The notes: generated by a model not told the origin, from the letters alone. Counted from the stretch's first letter, positions 1-10,320 are shown. The stretch is DNA of 64,000 nt from Paenibacillus sp. BIC5C1 (GCF_032399705.1 NZ_CP135922.1:124001-188000), one strand, 5' to 3'. Numbers and translations: made by a program.

Positions 1-552
1 ATGCAGACAAGTAACGGCGGTAAGAACTGGACGCAATCGCTGAAGGTGGCCTCAACAACTTGGAGTGGTGGAGATTTATACGCAAGTGGTAACCAGTTAT
101 GGGCTCTTCTGTATGGCGACGCAGGGATGTCGCAGCAGTCGTATTCCCTCTACGCTAGCGGGAATGAAGGCAAGACTTGGAGACAGGTCTTTGCTCAATC
201 GACAGCAGGTGGTGGCCCGGCTCCAGGTGCAAGCAGCACAGGGAATGGAAAAGGCCCCGCAGACCCAGGGGGTCACCCAGGGAACATGGCGTTGATCGGT
301 AATCAGACGGCCTATCTCTCTGCAGGGTCACCTGCAGCAGGCAAAGTGGGGATTGGGCGTTCTTATGATACAGGTTCCACGTGGAAAAATATCGACCTGA
401 AAGATTCAGGTTATAGCTCTCGCATTTCGTTTCCTTCTGCAAAAATAGGTTGGCTCGTCGTAACAAGCGACAATTCACCTGCGATTTATGAGACAACAGA
501 TGGTGGAACAACATGGAAGCAAAAAATGTTATTGCCCGCTGAAAACGAGTAA
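1..552 (+). CDS. Asp-box (BNR) repeat protein, C-terminal part, cut by the window edge
   Basis: The reading frame is open from the first base and ends with TAA at 550-552, so this is probably the C-terminal part of a longer gene and the methionine at base 1 need not be the real start. Four Asp-box motifs of the type S-x-D/N-x-G-x-T-W are visible at about residues 4-10, 53-60, 121-128 and 165-172, with a Gly/Pro-rich insert at about 70-95. Such repeats form beta-propeller blades in sialidases, plant Ycf48-like proteins and many secreted or surface proteins. The repeat alone does not define an enzyme activity, and no catalytic motif is visible in this part. Whether the missing N-terminus carries a signal peptide cannot be seen. 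The gene ends about 90 bp before a strong terminator, so it is the last gene of its unit. Confidence 0.7.
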   Translation: MQTSNGGKNWTQSLKVASTTWSGGDLYASGNQLWALLYGDAGMSQQSYSLYASGNEGKTWRQVFAQSTAGGGPAPGASSTGNGKGPADPGGHPGNMALIGNQTAYLSAGSPAAGKVGIGRSYDTGSTWKNIDLKDSGYSSRISFPSAKIGWLVVTSDNSPAIYETTDGGTTWKQKMLLPAENE

Positions 553-643
553 ATGGCGTCATGCCATGGAATAATTTTAAGGCGATTTCAATCTAAAATG
601 GTATAAATCTTAACTTGTTTGGCCTGATGAGGCCAGCGAAAAA

Positions 644-690
644 AAACAAGCCTTTTCCGGACAAATGAAGCCGGAAGGGGCTTGTTTTGG
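644..690 (+). terminator. Rho-independent terminator after the Asp-box gene
   Basis: A 17-bp stem (644-660 with 671-687, a few G-U pairs) around a 10-nt loop is followed by a T-rich stretch. It separates the Asp-box gene from the arabinofuranosidase gene. Confidence 0.8.
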
Positions 691-705
691 CTTAAATAAA
701 AACGG

Positions 706-734
706 TTGAATCCTGTTCAGAAACAAGTTATTGT
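706..734 (+). promoter_or_regulatory. Sigma-A promoter of the arabinofuranosidase gene
   Basis: A -35 box TTGAAT (706-711), a 17-bp spacer and a -10 box TATTGT (729-734) stand just upstream of the gene. The -10 overlaps the cre operator at 732-745. Confidence 0.55.
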
Positions 735-745
735 AAGCGATAACA
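732..745 (+). promoter_or_regulatory. Catabolite-responsive element (cre), predicted CcpA operator
   Basis: TGTAAGCGATAACA matches the Bacillus cre consensus TGWAANCGNTNWCA at every defined position. It lies across the -10 and start region of the predicted promoter, 24 bp before the ATG. A CcpA complex bound there would block initiation, which fits carbon repression of a hemicellulose-degrading enzyme. The genes for HPr kinase and an HPr/Crh protein are elsewhere in this window. Confidence 0.75.
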
Positions 746-768
746 ATATTATTTGGGAGGTTGAAATT

Positions 769-2250
769 ATGGTTGATGTTATTTTAAAGGCTGATTCGGA
801 ACAAGGATTAATAAATCGCAATATATATGGTCATTTCTCAGAGCATCTGGGACGCTGTATCTATGAAGGCATATGGGTGGGGGAGGACTCCCCTATTCCC
901 AATACGGAAGGTATCCGAAATGATGTGCTTAATGCACTGCAAAAACTCCATATTCCCGTACTTCGCTGGCCTGGTGGTTGTTTTGCCGACGAATATCACT
1001 GGAAAGATGGCGTAGGTCCAAAAAGTGAGCGCGCCCGGATGATCAATACTCACTGGGGCGGGGTAGAAGAGAATAATCATTTTGGTACGCATGAATTCCT
1101 GAGACTATGTGAGCTACTTGATACGCAGCCATATATCAGTGGCAATCTGGGGAGCGGTACAGTGCAGGAGATGCAGGAATGGGTGGAGTACATCACGTTT
1201 GATGGAGAATCACCGATGGCGAACTGGCGAAAGAGCAACGGTCGTGAAGAGCCGTGGAAGCTGAAATACTTTGGTGTGGGGAACGAGAACTGGGGATGCG
1301 GCGGTAATATGCGTCCGGAATATTACGCAGATGAATACCGTCGTTATGCTACATATGTACGCAATTATTCTGGAAATGAAATTTATAAAATTGCATGTGG
1401 CCCCAATGACAACAACTATCACTGGATGGAGGTGTTAATGCGGGAGGCTGGTCGTTTTATGGATGGAATCAGCCTGCATTATTACACCATTCCAACTGGT
1501 GAGTGGGCAGATAAAGGTCAGGCTACAGGTTTTGGAGAAGCTGAATGGTTCACCACATTGAAAAAGACGCTATATATGGAAGAGTTACTTGTGAAGCACT
1601 CCGAGATTATGGACAAATACGATCCTGAGGGCAAAGTTGGTATTATCGTGGATGAGTGGGGAACGTGGTATAACGTTGAGCCAGGTACTAATCCAGGGTT
1701 CCTGTATCAGCAAAATACGATGCGTGATGCTGTACTTGCAGGGATCAATCTGAATATTTTTAACCAACATAATAAAAGAGTGCATATGGCCAATCTGGCT
1801 CAGATCGTGAATGTGCTCCAGGCGTTGGTTTTGACAGAAGGAGAGAAGATGCTGCTTACCCCTACATATCATGTGTTCGATATGTATCAGGTGCACATGG
1901 ACGCGCAGCGGTTGGAACTGAATTACGAGAGCCCTGGATACACTTTCGGAGAAGAGACCATTCCTCAACTGAGTTTGTCGGCTTCTCGCAGCAATGATGG
2001 CGTTATTCATGTGACGGCGTGTAACCTTAGTCATACGGATGAGCTTGAAGTGGTTTGTCAGATTGATTCAACGGACGCTTCTGCTGTATCGGGACGAATT
2101 CTGTATCACGCAGATTATAGTGCATTTAATACATTTGAACAGCCCGATCAGGTTAAACCTGAGGACTGGAAGGGGATTACACTCGAAAATAACAAACTGC
2201 GTTTTGTACTGCCTCCGGCCTCGGTTGGTGTGGTCGCTATAAAGGGATGA
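769..2250 (+). CDS. Alpha-N-arabinofuranosidase, glycoside hydrolase family 51
   Basis: Releases terminal alpha-L-arabinofuranosyl residues from arabinan or arabinoxylan oligosaccharides. The protein is 493 aa, typical for intracellular GH51 enzymes, with no signal peptide. Family landmarks are visible: the acid/base glutamate in the GVGNENWG segment (E173) and the nucleophile glutamate in VDEWG (E296), in a (beta/alpha)8 barrel, with a C-terminal beta domain from about residue 385. The ATG at 769 was chosen because GGGAGG lies 7 bp upstream; the longer frame from a TTG at 706 would begin inside the promoter. The gene is preceded by a terminator and has its own promoter with a perfect cre site, so it is probably carbon-repressed. 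The small cysteine-rich gene follows 4 bp later and may be co-transcribed. Confidence 0.93.
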   Translation: MVDVILKADSEQGLINRNIYGHFSEHLGRCIYEGIWVGEDSPIPNTEGIRNDVLNALQKLHIPVLRWPGGCFADEYHWKDGVGPKSERARMINTHWGGVEENNHFGTHEFLRLCELLDTQPYISGNLGSGTVQEMQEWVEYITFDGESPMANWRKSNGREEPWKLKYFGVGNENWGCGGNMRPEYYADEYRRYATYVRNYSGNEIYKIACGPNDNNYHWMEVLMREAGRFMDGISLHYYTIPTGEWADKGQATGFGEAEWFTTLKKTLYMEELLVKHSEIMDKYDPEGKVGIIVDEWGTWYNVEPGTNPGFLYQQNTMRDAVLAGINLNIFNQHNKRVHMANLAQIVNVLQALVLTEGEKMLLTPTYHVFDMYQVHMDAQRLELNYESPGYTFGEETIPQLSLSASRSNDGVIHVTACNLSHTDELEVVCQIDSTDASAVSGRILYHADYSAFNTFEQPDQVKPEDWKGITLENNKLRFVLPPASVGVVAIKG

Positions 2251-2254
2251 ACAA

Positions 2255-2548
2255 ATGGATTCATCTGTGCATAGTAGAAGTGCTGGGAATCGGGAACCAT
2301 GCAAGGGATGTAACGATCAATATGATGTGAAGATTAGTGAATCCAAGATGGCCCGGCTCGTGGAGCTGGCCTCACGCTCACGTCCAGCCGTCGAGGATGC
2401 TGAATATGAGCGTCGGTTGTCCACTTGCTCTGATTGTCCAGGGTTACAATACGGTACAACCTGTCGTTATTGTGGTTGTCTCGTACAGGTGCGCGCCAAG
2501 CTGGTAGAGTCGACCTGTCCGTTTCCATATGAGCCGCGATGGACCTGA
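2255..2548 (+). CDS. Small cysteine-rich protein, DUF6171-like
   Basis: A 97-residue protein whose ATG follows the stop of the arabinofuranosidase gene by 4 bp, with AAAGGGA as ribosome binding site. It carries paired cysteines: CKGC near residue 17, CSDC near 58 and CRYCGC near 70, plus one more cysteine before the C-terminal Pro-Phe-Pro segment. This spacing suggests one or two structural zinc sites. It resembles small Firmicutes proteins grouped as DUF6171, with no known function. There is no signal peptide or membrane segment, so it should be cytoplasmic. A terminator follows directly. The functional link to the enzyme upstream is unclear and may be only positional. Confidence 0.7.
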   Translation: MDSSVHSRSAGNREPCKGCNDQYDVKISESKMARLVELASRSRPAVEDAEYERRLSTCSDCPGLQYGTTCRYCGCLVQVRAKLVESTCPFPYEPRWT

Positions 2549-2578
2549 TCCAGAAACGTATTTCTTTATTAATGAAGC

Positions 2579-2619
2579 AAGGCAGAGCTGCACTTTACAG
2601 GTGTGGCTCTGCTTTTTTT
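2579..2619 (+). terminator. Rho-independent terminator
   Basis: A 12-bp stem (2582-2593 with 2601-2612) is followed by seven T residues. It closes the arabinofuranosidase and DUF6171 unit. Confidence 0.8.
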
Positions 2620-2814
2620 GGTGCTGATGGGCAAAAACTCTGAATTTGGATTTGAATTGAGCGGGTGAACTGGATATAGTTATACAGTAGAGTGTAGGAT
2701 AGCGAGCTATCCGGGAATATGAGCGCGTATAGCGGCACAACAATACAGGAAGGGCTGTTCTCACCGGCCGTGCCTGATTTTGCGTCGCCTCGAATATAAT
2801 GGAGGTTAACATTC

Positions 2815-3240
2815 ATGTCGAACATGCGACCGGTTCAGATCCGGCTGCACAGCCGTTATGAAGGTGAAGATGTACTGCAGGAAATGCAGGGTGAAGCCGT
2901 ATTGAAGGGATCTGTGCTCTATGTACGTTATGAAGAGCCACAGGCTGGCCCCGAGGGCGGTATTACCCGAACAACATTGAAGCTGGGCGGACAATCCATC
3001 AAGATTATACGTCACGGCGAGGTGGAATCGGAGCAAACATTTGAGTTAAACCGGAAGCTCCCTGGTTTTTACCGCTCGCCGTATATGTCGTTTGCCTTGT
3101 CCACGCATACACAGGAGCTGGAACTTTCCATTCAGGGATTGAGCGCACGCGCAGCGTGGAGCTATGACTTTTACCGCTTTGACGAAGAATCCGGACATTT
3201 CGCGATTAGTTTGCATATACAGGAGGAACCAATTTCATGA
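2815..3240 (+). CDS. YwiB-like protein (DUF1934), calycin-type beta-barrel
   Basis: The 141-residue protein matches the DUF1934/YwiB family, small cytoplasmic proteins predicted to fold as a beta-barrel of lipocalin type. Alternating hydrophobic and polar residues throughout fit that fold, and no catalytic motif is evident. It starts at an ATG with GGAGG 7 bp upstream and its stop overlaps the argS start (ATGA at 3237-3240), so the two are translationally coupled. The same ywiB-argS pair is conserved in Bacillus, which supports the assignment; the function is not known. Confidence 0.85.
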   Translation: MSNMRPVQIRLHSRYEGEDVLQEMQGEAVLKGSVLYVRYEEPQAGPEGGITRTTLKLGGQSIKIIRHGEVESEQTFELNRKLPGFYRSPYMSFALSTHTQELELSIQGLSARAAWSYDFYRFDEESGHFAISLHIQEEPIS

Positions 3241-4916
3241 CACGTAATCCATTAGATACGATTAACGAACGGGTAAGTACAGCCATCGGCAATGCCATTG
3301 TGACTGCTGGCATTGTTTCGCAGGAAGATCTGCCGACCATCACCCTTGAAGTACCACGCGAGAAAACACACGGCGATTTGGCGACCAATGCCGCTATGCA
3401 ACTGACCAAGATTGCTAAGCGTAATCCACGCCAGATCGCAGAAGAGATTATTGCCAATCTCAACCTGACTGAAGCTGGAATCGAGAAAGCGGAAATTGCC
3501 GGACCGGGATTCATTAACTTTAAGTTGGACAAGAGTTATCTCTACCCTGTGCTGGGCCTTGTACATGAGCAGGGTGAGAATTATGGAAGAATCAATGTTG
3601 GTGAAGGGCGCAAGGTCGAGATGGAGTTTGTCAGTGCCAACCCGACAGGCAGTCTGCATCTGGGCCATGCGCGTGGAGCGGCTGTGGGTGATGCGCTTTG
3701 CAACATCCTCGACTATGCCGGATATGATGTAACACGTGAATATTACATTAATGACGCGGGTAATCAGGTATTTAATCTGTCTCGTTCCATTGAAGCTCGC
3801 TATTTGCAGGAACTGGGCCAAGACGCAGAGATGCCGGAAGACGGTTATCATGGTGAGGATATCAAAGGGTTTGCCAAGGAGCTAGTGGCTGAGAAAGGCG
3901 ATTCTTTACTGTCCATGCATCCAGGTGACCGTGCAGCTTATTTCCGCGACTTCGGTTTGGAAAAAGAATTGGACAAGATCAAACGTGATTTGAATCGCTT
4001 CCGCGTCAATTTTGACATCTGGTTCAGCGAAACATCACTGTACGATAACGGAGAAGTATTGCGTGTACTTGACGAATTGCGTGATCGTAATGAAATCTAT
4101 GAGCAAGACGGAGCAACTTGGTTGAAAACAATGCAGTATGGTGACGATAAAGAGCGTGTTTTGATCAAAAATGACGGTACGTACACGTACCTTACACCAG
4201 ACATTGCTTATCACCGTGATAAATATGCGCGTGGATACGACACGATGATTAACATCTGGGGAGCAGACCACCACGGTTATATTCCGCGGATGAAAGCGGC
4301 CATGCAAGCACTGGGCAACGATCCTGAGAAATTGGTCGTGCTGATTGCACAGATGGTGAGCTTGTTCCAAAACGGCGAGAAAGTGAAGATGTCCAAACGT
4401 ACAGGCAAGGCAGTAACGATGGAAGATCTGATGGACGAAGTAGGCATTGATGCCATTCGTTACTTCTTTACCATGCGCAGCATGGACTCTCATCTGGACT
4501 TTGACATGGACCTCGCAATTTCGACGTCTAATGAGAACCCAGTATTCTATGTACAATACGCTCACGCTCGGGTATGCAGCGTATATCGTCAGGCAGAAGA
4601 ACAAGGCATTGAGCTGTTGCCTTTGGCACAGATCGACCTCTCGAAGCTGACAACGGAACATGAATATGACCTTCTTCGCAAAATGGGTGAACTGCCTGAA
4701 GAAATCGCGACTGCTGCTACGGGATATGCGCCGCATCGTATTGTTCGTTATGTATATGAACTGGCATCCCTGTTCCACAGTTACTATCGTGCAGAGCGCG
4801 TCATTACTGAAGACGCAGGACAAACCCAGGCGCGTCTGGCGCTGATCGGTGCTGTTCGCACCGTCATCGCAACAGCGCTTCGTCTGGTGGGCGTATCCGC
4901 ACCGGACAAAATGTAA
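3237..4916 (+). CDS. argS: Arginyl-tRNA synthetase
   Basis: Class I aminoacyl-tRNA synthetase that charges tRNA-Arg with arginine, in the cytoplasm. At 559 aa it has the normal bacterial length. Visible parts are the N-terminal additional domain (about 1-110), the HIGH-type signature HLGH at about 141-144 inside the ArgS-specific [14 protein letters not shown] context, a KMSKR loop near residue 385, and the C-terminal anticodon-binding DALR domain ending in the conserved tail. The start overlaps the ywiB-like gene by 4 bp, so no separate ribosome binding site is needed beyond AGGAGG just upstream. A strong terminator follows. No T-box leader is seen in front of the operon. Confidence 0.97.
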   Translation: MTRNPLDTINERVSTAIGNAIVTAGIVSQEDLPTITLEVPREKTHGDLATNAAMQLTKIAKRNPRQIAEEIIANLNLTEAGIEKAEIAGPGFINFKLDKSYLYPVLGLVHEQGENYGRINVGEGRKVEMEFVSANPTGSLHLGHARGAAVGDALCNILDYAGYDVTREYYINDAGNQVFNLSRSIEARYLQELGQDAEMPEDGYHGEDIKGFAKELVAEKGDSLLSMHPGDRAAYFRDFGLEKELDKIKRDLNRFRVNFDIWFSETSLYDNGEVLRVLDELRDRNEIYEQDGATWLKTMQYGDDKERVLIKNDGTYTYLTPDIAYHRDKYARGYDTMINIWGADHHGYIPRMKAAMQALGNDPEKLVVLIAQMVSLFQNGEKVKMSKRTGKAVTMEDLMDEVGIDAIRYFFTMRSMDSHLDFDMDLAISTSNENPVFYVQYAHARVCSVYRQAEEQGIELLPLAQIDLSKLTTEHEYDLLRKMGELPEEIATAATGYAPHRIVRYVYELASLFHSYYRAERVITEDAGQTQARLALIGAVRTVIATALRLVGVSAPDKM

Positions 4917-4956
4917 TTCGAGCCCTGGCGGTGTGCAACCGCCCTATGGCTTTGAC

Positions 4957-5009
4957 AAAAAGTCTCCATGCACCACGCTTGCAATGCAGCGTGGACATGG
5001 AGACTTTTT
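4957..5009 (+). terminator. Rho-independent terminator of the ywiB-argS unit
   Basis: A long stem pairs the AAAAAGTCTCCATG arm with CATGGAGACTTTTT, with a second inner stem ACCACGCT/AGCGTGG-like. It has A-runs and T-runs on both sides, so it could work in either direction. Confidence 0.85.
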
Positions 5010-5055
5010 GCTGTGCCCGCGGCCGAGTTCATACGGCCCCGAGGCACCCAGATCG

Positions 5056-5159
5056 AGCGCTGCCTGCCGCCAGGGGCAACCACCGTGAATCATCACAACG
5101 CGCAGCAGTGCTGCGCTTAGCGATGATTCACGGCACGGCTCCCTGCGGCAGGCGGCGCT
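5056..5159. repeat. 104-bp near-perfect inverted repeat (long hairpin)
   Basis: The left arm (5056-5107) and right arm (5109-5159) are reverse complements over nearly their full length with almost no loop. Exact blocks include AGCGCTGCCTGCCGC-like outer ends, GTGAATCATC with GATGATTCAC, and GCGCAGCA with TGCTGCGC at the centre. It sits between the argS terminator and the 3' end of the convergent protease gene. It is much longer and more GC-rich than the terminators in this window and has no T-run beside it. It may be a small palindromic repeat element or a barrier between convergent transcripts. Confidence 0.75.
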
Positions 5160-5161
5160 GT

Positions 5162-6316
5162 TTACCCTCCGCCCTCCTGCATCAGCTTGAGGGCGTCAAT
5201 CTCCCCACCGCGTATTTTGCTCTTCGCGGTGGTGGTCTTGCGTGCGCGCAGCGGAACGGTTGCGCGCTTCACGAGCGTTTTGATCTCGGCTGGCGACAGG
5301 CCGGGATGCTTCGCAAGTAAGAGCGCTATGGCGCCACTGACATGCGACGTCGCCATGGAGGTGCCGCTCATTTCATGGTGCTTGCCTTGCACCCAGGAGG
5401 AAACAATTTTGTCCCCTGGCGCATATACATCGACGTATGCACCCCGGTTACTGAACGAGGCAATCCGCCGGTTTTTGTCGGTTGCCCCAACCGATATCGT
5501 TTGAGGATAACGTGCCGGATAATCAATGCTGCGGCGTTTGCCGTCATTTCCTGACGAAGCAACAATGACAATCCCGGCTTGATAGGCACGGTTCACAACA
5601 TCAAGCAATGCTTTGCTACGCGTTTTCATGCCAAAGCTCATATTGATAATATCGACCCGATTGCGAACACACCAATCGATGCCAAGCACAATGTCTGACA
5701 CGAAGGCCGAACCATTATGGTCGAATGCCTTCACCGGGTAGATCAGCGAGCGAGGAGCTACGCCAATCATACCTGCCGTACTATTGGCTGCGGCAATGGT
5801 TCCGGCAATATGAGTGCCATGACCGTTATCATCATGAGGGAGCAGACTGCGGTTTAACAGATTGATTCCGCGTGCCAGCGAATAGCGAAGATCAGGGTGT
5901 TGATAATCGGCACCTGTGTCGATCACGCCGATTTTGATCCGATGTCCTGTGGATACGGACCATACTTTGGGAGCGTGAATCTGTTTGACGCCCCAAGGTA
6001 TGCCCTGAGCACTGCTCGGTTTACTGTGAAGCGCGGTGGCATGCAGGGAAATGGATACATCTTCTTCTACCGTAATCTCATCACTGTAGCGAGCTAATTC
6101 TTCTGGGTCATGCACCGGGGCGATAATAGAGCGGGCCAGCCGGGAGGAGCGTACCATACCAAGATCCGTAAATTCATTCCTCATCCGCGACAGTTCCACG
6201 AGGCAGGCTTCGTATTGCTTCGGTTTGGCGAACCGGATCAGGTACCGCCGCCCCTGTTCTGGTTCGGGACGTTGCATTCCTTCAACCAATTGATGTAGAA
6301 AACCAGTATAGTCCAT
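5162..6316 (-). CDS. Subtilisin-like serine protease (peptidase S8), without signal peptide
   Basis: The 384-residue protein carries the complete S8 catalytic triad: Asp133 in VIDTGAD, His166 in GHGTHIAG, Ser320 in GTSMATSH, plus the oxyanion asparagine N257 in ASSGNDG. Residues 1-100 have the look of an inhibitor-I9-type propeptide or N-terminal domain, but no signal peptide or membrane segment precedes them. The enzyme may therefore act inside the cell, leave by a non-classical route, or be released from the forespore or mother cell. The start is supported by an AAGGGGG site just upstream. It is on the - strand, convergent with argS and divergent from rpoE, and is a monocistronic insert in an otherwise co-directional housekeeping block. 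Its substrate is unknown. Confidence 0.9.
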   Translation of the reverse strand: MDYTGFLHQLVEGMQRPEPEQGRRYLIRFAKPKQYEACLVELSRMRNEFTDLGMVRSSRLARSIIAPVHDPEELARYSDEITVEEDVSISLHATALHSKPSSAQGIPWGVKQIHAPKVWSVSTGHRIKIGVIDTGADYQHPDLRYSLARGINLLNRSLLPHDDNGHGTHIAGTIAAANSTAGMIGVAPRSLIYPVKAFDHNGSAFVSDIVLGIDWCVRNRVDIINMSFGMKTRSKALLDVVNRAYQAGIVIVASSGNDGKRRSIDYPARYPQTISVGATDKNRRIASFSNRGAYVDVYAPGDKIVSSWVQGKHHEMSGTSMATSHVSGAIALLLAKHPGLSPAEIKTLVKRATVPLRARKTTTAKSKIRGGEIDALKLMQEGGG

Positions 6317-6780
6317 AATGGGCAGCCCCCTTCGGGAAGAACATGCTGAGGTATTCTATGAATGCATTGATCCCGCCGCATGGGGAACCTGCCCTTTTTT
6401 TACAAAAACACATTCTCTTCGTGTCAAAACGGGCGCAGGGACATATGATGGATGGAGGGCTAGAGGGCTCTTGCGGGGACCTTGGTGAGGAGCGATCCTT
6501 TCAAGGGTATACAGTCAGAAGGCGGAGGGGACTCCGTCTTTTTTATATGATGACGCTTTTTTTGCACAAAGGACGTTAAGTCCACGAGTTAGATGTCTCT
6601 TACGGGTGTGTACATTGCTCGTTTGAGGTTGCTTCTTGGAATTATGAGACATCCATACATAAAAACTTGCTTTTTGAGGCTAAATAGGTTTTACTTAGGT
6701 TTGTTAATGGATATGTTATACGTAACGTTCCTGTTCGTAGGGATATAAAGTGAATTTTGTGTGAGAGGAAGTGTCTGTCA
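6317..6780. other. Intergenic region between the protease gene and rpoE
   Basis: This 464-bp stretch has no convincing gene. It holds a terminator-like hairpin on the + strand (6521-6545) and an 8-bp inverted repeat GATGTCTC/GAGACATC (6592-6599 and 6646-6653). A possible extended -10, TGTTATACG, lies near 6713-6721 and could serve rpoE. A 78-codon frame at 6343-6579 has no ribosome binding site and no recognisable features. Confidence 0.5.
6521..6545 (+). terminator. Orphan terminator-like hairpin
   Basis: A GGCGGAG/CTCCGTC stem is followed by a T-run. No gene on the + strand ends near it, so it may end a short untranslated RNA or be unused. Confidence 0.5.
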
Positions 6781-7356
6781 GTGAGTACCTCGCTCAATTT
6801 GAAAATTGATAAAGAAAAGGTCAGAGAGATTCCTTTGGTGGACCTCGCCTTTATGGTGCTGAAAGCGGCCAATACGCCGTATTACTACCGTGATTTGATG
6901 AATGAGGTAGCTAAACAGCGCGGAATGACTGATGAAGAAATCAACGAGTTTATCGCCCAGCTATATACCGAGATTAATATCGATGGCCGTTTTGCTTGCG
7001 TCGGTACAAGTCTGTGGGGCTTGAAGCGCTGGTATCCGGTAGCTGGATCGGAAGATACCATGACGGGTGCGAAGCGTCCGCGCATCATCAACGATGAAGA
7101 CGATGATCTGGAAGATGAGGACTTCGGGGAAGAGGAAGACAGCTATAACAGCGACGAAGACTTCGATAATTCTGACGATGATCAGGACGAAGATGATGAT
7201 GACGAAGATGATGACGAAGACGACATCTTTGACGAAGAAGATGGCGATGAAGAAGTTCTAGTTGAAGATGACGATTTGGAAGAGGAAGACCTCGATGAAG
7301 ACGATGAAGAAGAGTCCGAAGACGAGGGTGAATTTGACGACGATTCCGATAAGTAG
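6781..7356 (+). CDS. rpoE: DNA-directed RNA polymerase delta subunit
   Basis: Delta is an accessory subunit of Gram-positive RNA polymerase that raises transcriptional specificity and promotes recycling of the enzyme. The 191-residue protein has the expected two halves: an N-terminal HARE-HTH domain (about 1-92, with the PYYYRDLMNEV and DGRFACVG segments) and a C-terminal tail from about residue 105 made almost only of Asp and Glu. The tail here is about 85 residues, rich and highly acidic. I chose the GTG at 6781, with GAGAGGAAG upstream, rather than a TTG at 6757 that would place the ribosome binding site inside the gene. It lies directly before pyrG, as in Bacillus. Confidence 0.92.
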   Translation: MSTSLNLKIDKEKVREIPLVDLAFMVLKAANTPYYYRDLMNEVAKQRGMTDEEINEFIAQLYTEINIDGRFACVGTSLWGLKRWYPVAGSEDTMTGAKRPRIINDEDDDLEDEDFGEEEDSYNSDEDFDNSDDDQDEDDDDEDDDEDDIFDEEDGDEEVLVEDDDLEEEDLDEDDEEESEDEGEFDDDSDK

Positions 7357-7374
7357 CAGTCATTTTTGATGTCG

Positions 7375-7437
7375 ATAGTTTACCCGTTTTCCCCGCATAG
7401 TCAGCCTTGACAGCAGACGGGGTAACGGGTAAACTAT
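7375..7437. repeat. Inverted repeat downstream of rpoE
   Basis: ATAGTTTACCCGTT at the left pairs with AACGGGTAAACTAT at the right, with an inner CCCCG/CGGGG pairing. It makes a 20-bp stem around a loop of about 22 nt. There is no T-run after it, so it is more likely an RNA-stabilising or processing hairpin than a terminator. Confidence 0.65.
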
Positions 7438-7481
7438 TGCATGGGCTTATGAATGAGCGACAAAATATTTATGTTTTTTAT

Positions 7482-7516
7482 AAAAAGTGCCCCGTCCTGC
7501 GGGAGTACTTTTTTTG
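7482..7516 (+). terminator. Rho-independent terminator of rpoE
   Basis: The AAAAAGT arm pairs with ACTTTTT and CCCG with CGGG, followed by a T-run of seven. Confidence 0.65.
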
Positions 7517-7689
7517 TATTTTTAGAGGCAGAATTTTGCAAAATGATTTGAATTCCGCATGCTCCCGGCCAACAATCCGTGGTCTATTTTTGTATATCCA
7601 AAACACCGAATGGATCGATGAAATGATATCTGTTTAGGGACAGGCCCGGTAGTTGGCTCCCGGAAGGTTTGCACCATTCTACGCTGTAG

Positions 7690-9453
<1,764 letters not shown>

Positions 9454-9480
9454 GTTTTGATCATTAAGTTATAAATAAAT

Positions 9481-9526
9481 GGATGTTCTTGGCAGCCGAT
9501 AAGGGTGCTGGGGGCATCCTTTTTTA
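9481..9526 (+). terminator. Rho-independent terminator of pyrG
   Basis: GGATG/CATCC and CAGC/GCTG pair around a small loop, followed by six T residues. Confidence 0.65.
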
Positions 9527-9572
9527 GTGCGTAAAGTTAACCGAAAATGGTTTTTGGCATTTTGGGATGTAA

Positions 9573-9601
9573 GCAGGATTTCAATGGGCAAGGTAGAATA
9601 C
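9573..9601 (+). promoter_or_regulatory. Predicted sigma-H promoter of spo0F
   Basis: GCAGGATTT fits the sigma-H -35 consensus RNAGGAWWW exactly and GTAGAATAC fits the -10 consensus RNNGAATWW except for the last base. The spacer is 11 bp. B. subtilis spo0F also has a sigma-H promoter, which raises expression as cells enter sporulation. The match was found by eye. Confidence 0.7.
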
Positions 9602-9673
9602 TTATCATGACGACTATGGGATTGTTATCCAGATTCAGACGTACATGCTTTCCTAATTCTAGGAGGTTACTCA

Positions 9674-10060
9674 GTGGAAAATAAAAAAGTTTTGATTGTT
9701 GATGACCAAAATGGTATTCGAATCCTGTTAATGGAAGTGTTCAGCAGCGAAGGATATAATACATTCCAAGCGCCTAATGGGAAGGTCGCCCTGGAGATAG
9801 TAAATAATGACAAACCTGATCTTGTGCTGCTTGATATGAAGATTCCTGGCATGGATGGCCTGGAAATTCTGAAACATATTAAGGAAATTGATCCGGATAT
9901 CAAAGTCATCATGATGACGGCCTACGGTGAACTGGACATGATCAAAGAAGCGACGGATCTTGGAGCGCTCATGCACTTTACGAAACCGTTTGATATCGAT
10001 GAAATGCGTGTGGCAGTCAATATGCAGCTTCGAAATGATACTGCGAATAAGTGCAGCTGA
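9674..10060 (+). CDS. spo0F: Sporulation initiation phosphotransferase Spo0F
   Basis: Single-domain response regulator of the sporulation phosphorelay: it takes phosphate from sensor kinases and passes it through Spo0B to Spo0A. The 128-residue protein is a receiver domain with no output domain. The acidic pocket (Asp10, Asp11), the phosphoacceptor Asp54 in LLDMKIPG, the threonine in MMTAYGE and the lysine in FTKPFD are all present, and Asp54 has the same number as in B. subtilis. The GTG start follows AGGAGG by 7 bp. The gene stands between pyrG and fba as in B. subtilis, with a predicted sigma-H promoter upstream and a terminator overlapping its stop. Confidence 0.93.
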   Translation: MENKKVLIVDDQNGIRILLMEVFSSEGYNTFQAPNGKVALEIVNNDKPDLVLLDMKIPGMDGLEILKHIKEIDPDIKVIMMTAYGELDMIKEATDLGALMHFTKPFDIDEMRVAVNMQLRNDTANKCS

Positions 10061-10085
10061 ATCCTGTAGATACAGGATTTTTTTG
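10059..10085 (+). terminator. Rho-independent terminator of spo0F
   Basis: AATCCTGT and ACAGGATT pair around a 4-nt loop, followed by seven T residues. The stem begins right at the spo0F stop codon. Confidence 0.85.
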
Positions 10086-10188
10086 CGTGTGAAGCTGTGA
10101 GAGTTTACGGGTGGGTATGCAGGGTATTTCGGTCAAGCATCCGGGGAATATTGGAAATAGGGACGTCGTCATGCTGTGTCTATGAAAA

Positions 10189-10213
10189 CTGTGCTGCAAA
10201 GCACAGCATTTTT
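10189..10213 (+). terminator. Second terminator-like hairpin upstream of fba
   Basis: CTGTGCT/AGCACAG with a GCAA loop is followed by a T-run. An upstream ATGCTGTG (10171-10178) could pair with the 3' arm instead, giving a competing hairpin. It lies before the fba promoter and so would act on read-through from spo0F or on a short separate RNA. Confidence 0.6.
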
Positions 10214-10245
10214 GCAAATGCTTGTTTAGTATTTGACATGGGATG

Positions 10246-10254
10246 TGGTATAAT
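10246..10254 (+). promoter_or_regulatory. Extended -10 promoter of fba
   Basis: TGG precedes a consensus TATAAT (10249-10254), making an extended -10. The best -35 is weak; a TTGACA lies only 10 bp upstream of the -10, too close to act with it. Confidence 0.6.
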
Positions 10255-10320
10255 AAGCCCGTATGTGATTTCGGCTAAAAACCATAGACACAACCCAACA
10301 CCCCTAGGAGGATTGAAACC

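Noticed and set aside
4035..4823. Open frame of 262 codons on the - strand, antisense to argS
   Set aside because: Same reason: a shadow of a real gene with cysteine- and histidine-rich translation.
6343..6579. 78-codon frame between the protease gene and rpoE
   Set aside because: No ribosome binding site, no motif, and it crosses a terminator-like hairpin.
10233..10238. TTGACA as -35 of the fba promoter
   Set aside because: It lies only 10 bp before the TATAAT, which is too short a spacer. The extended -10 explains the promoter better.
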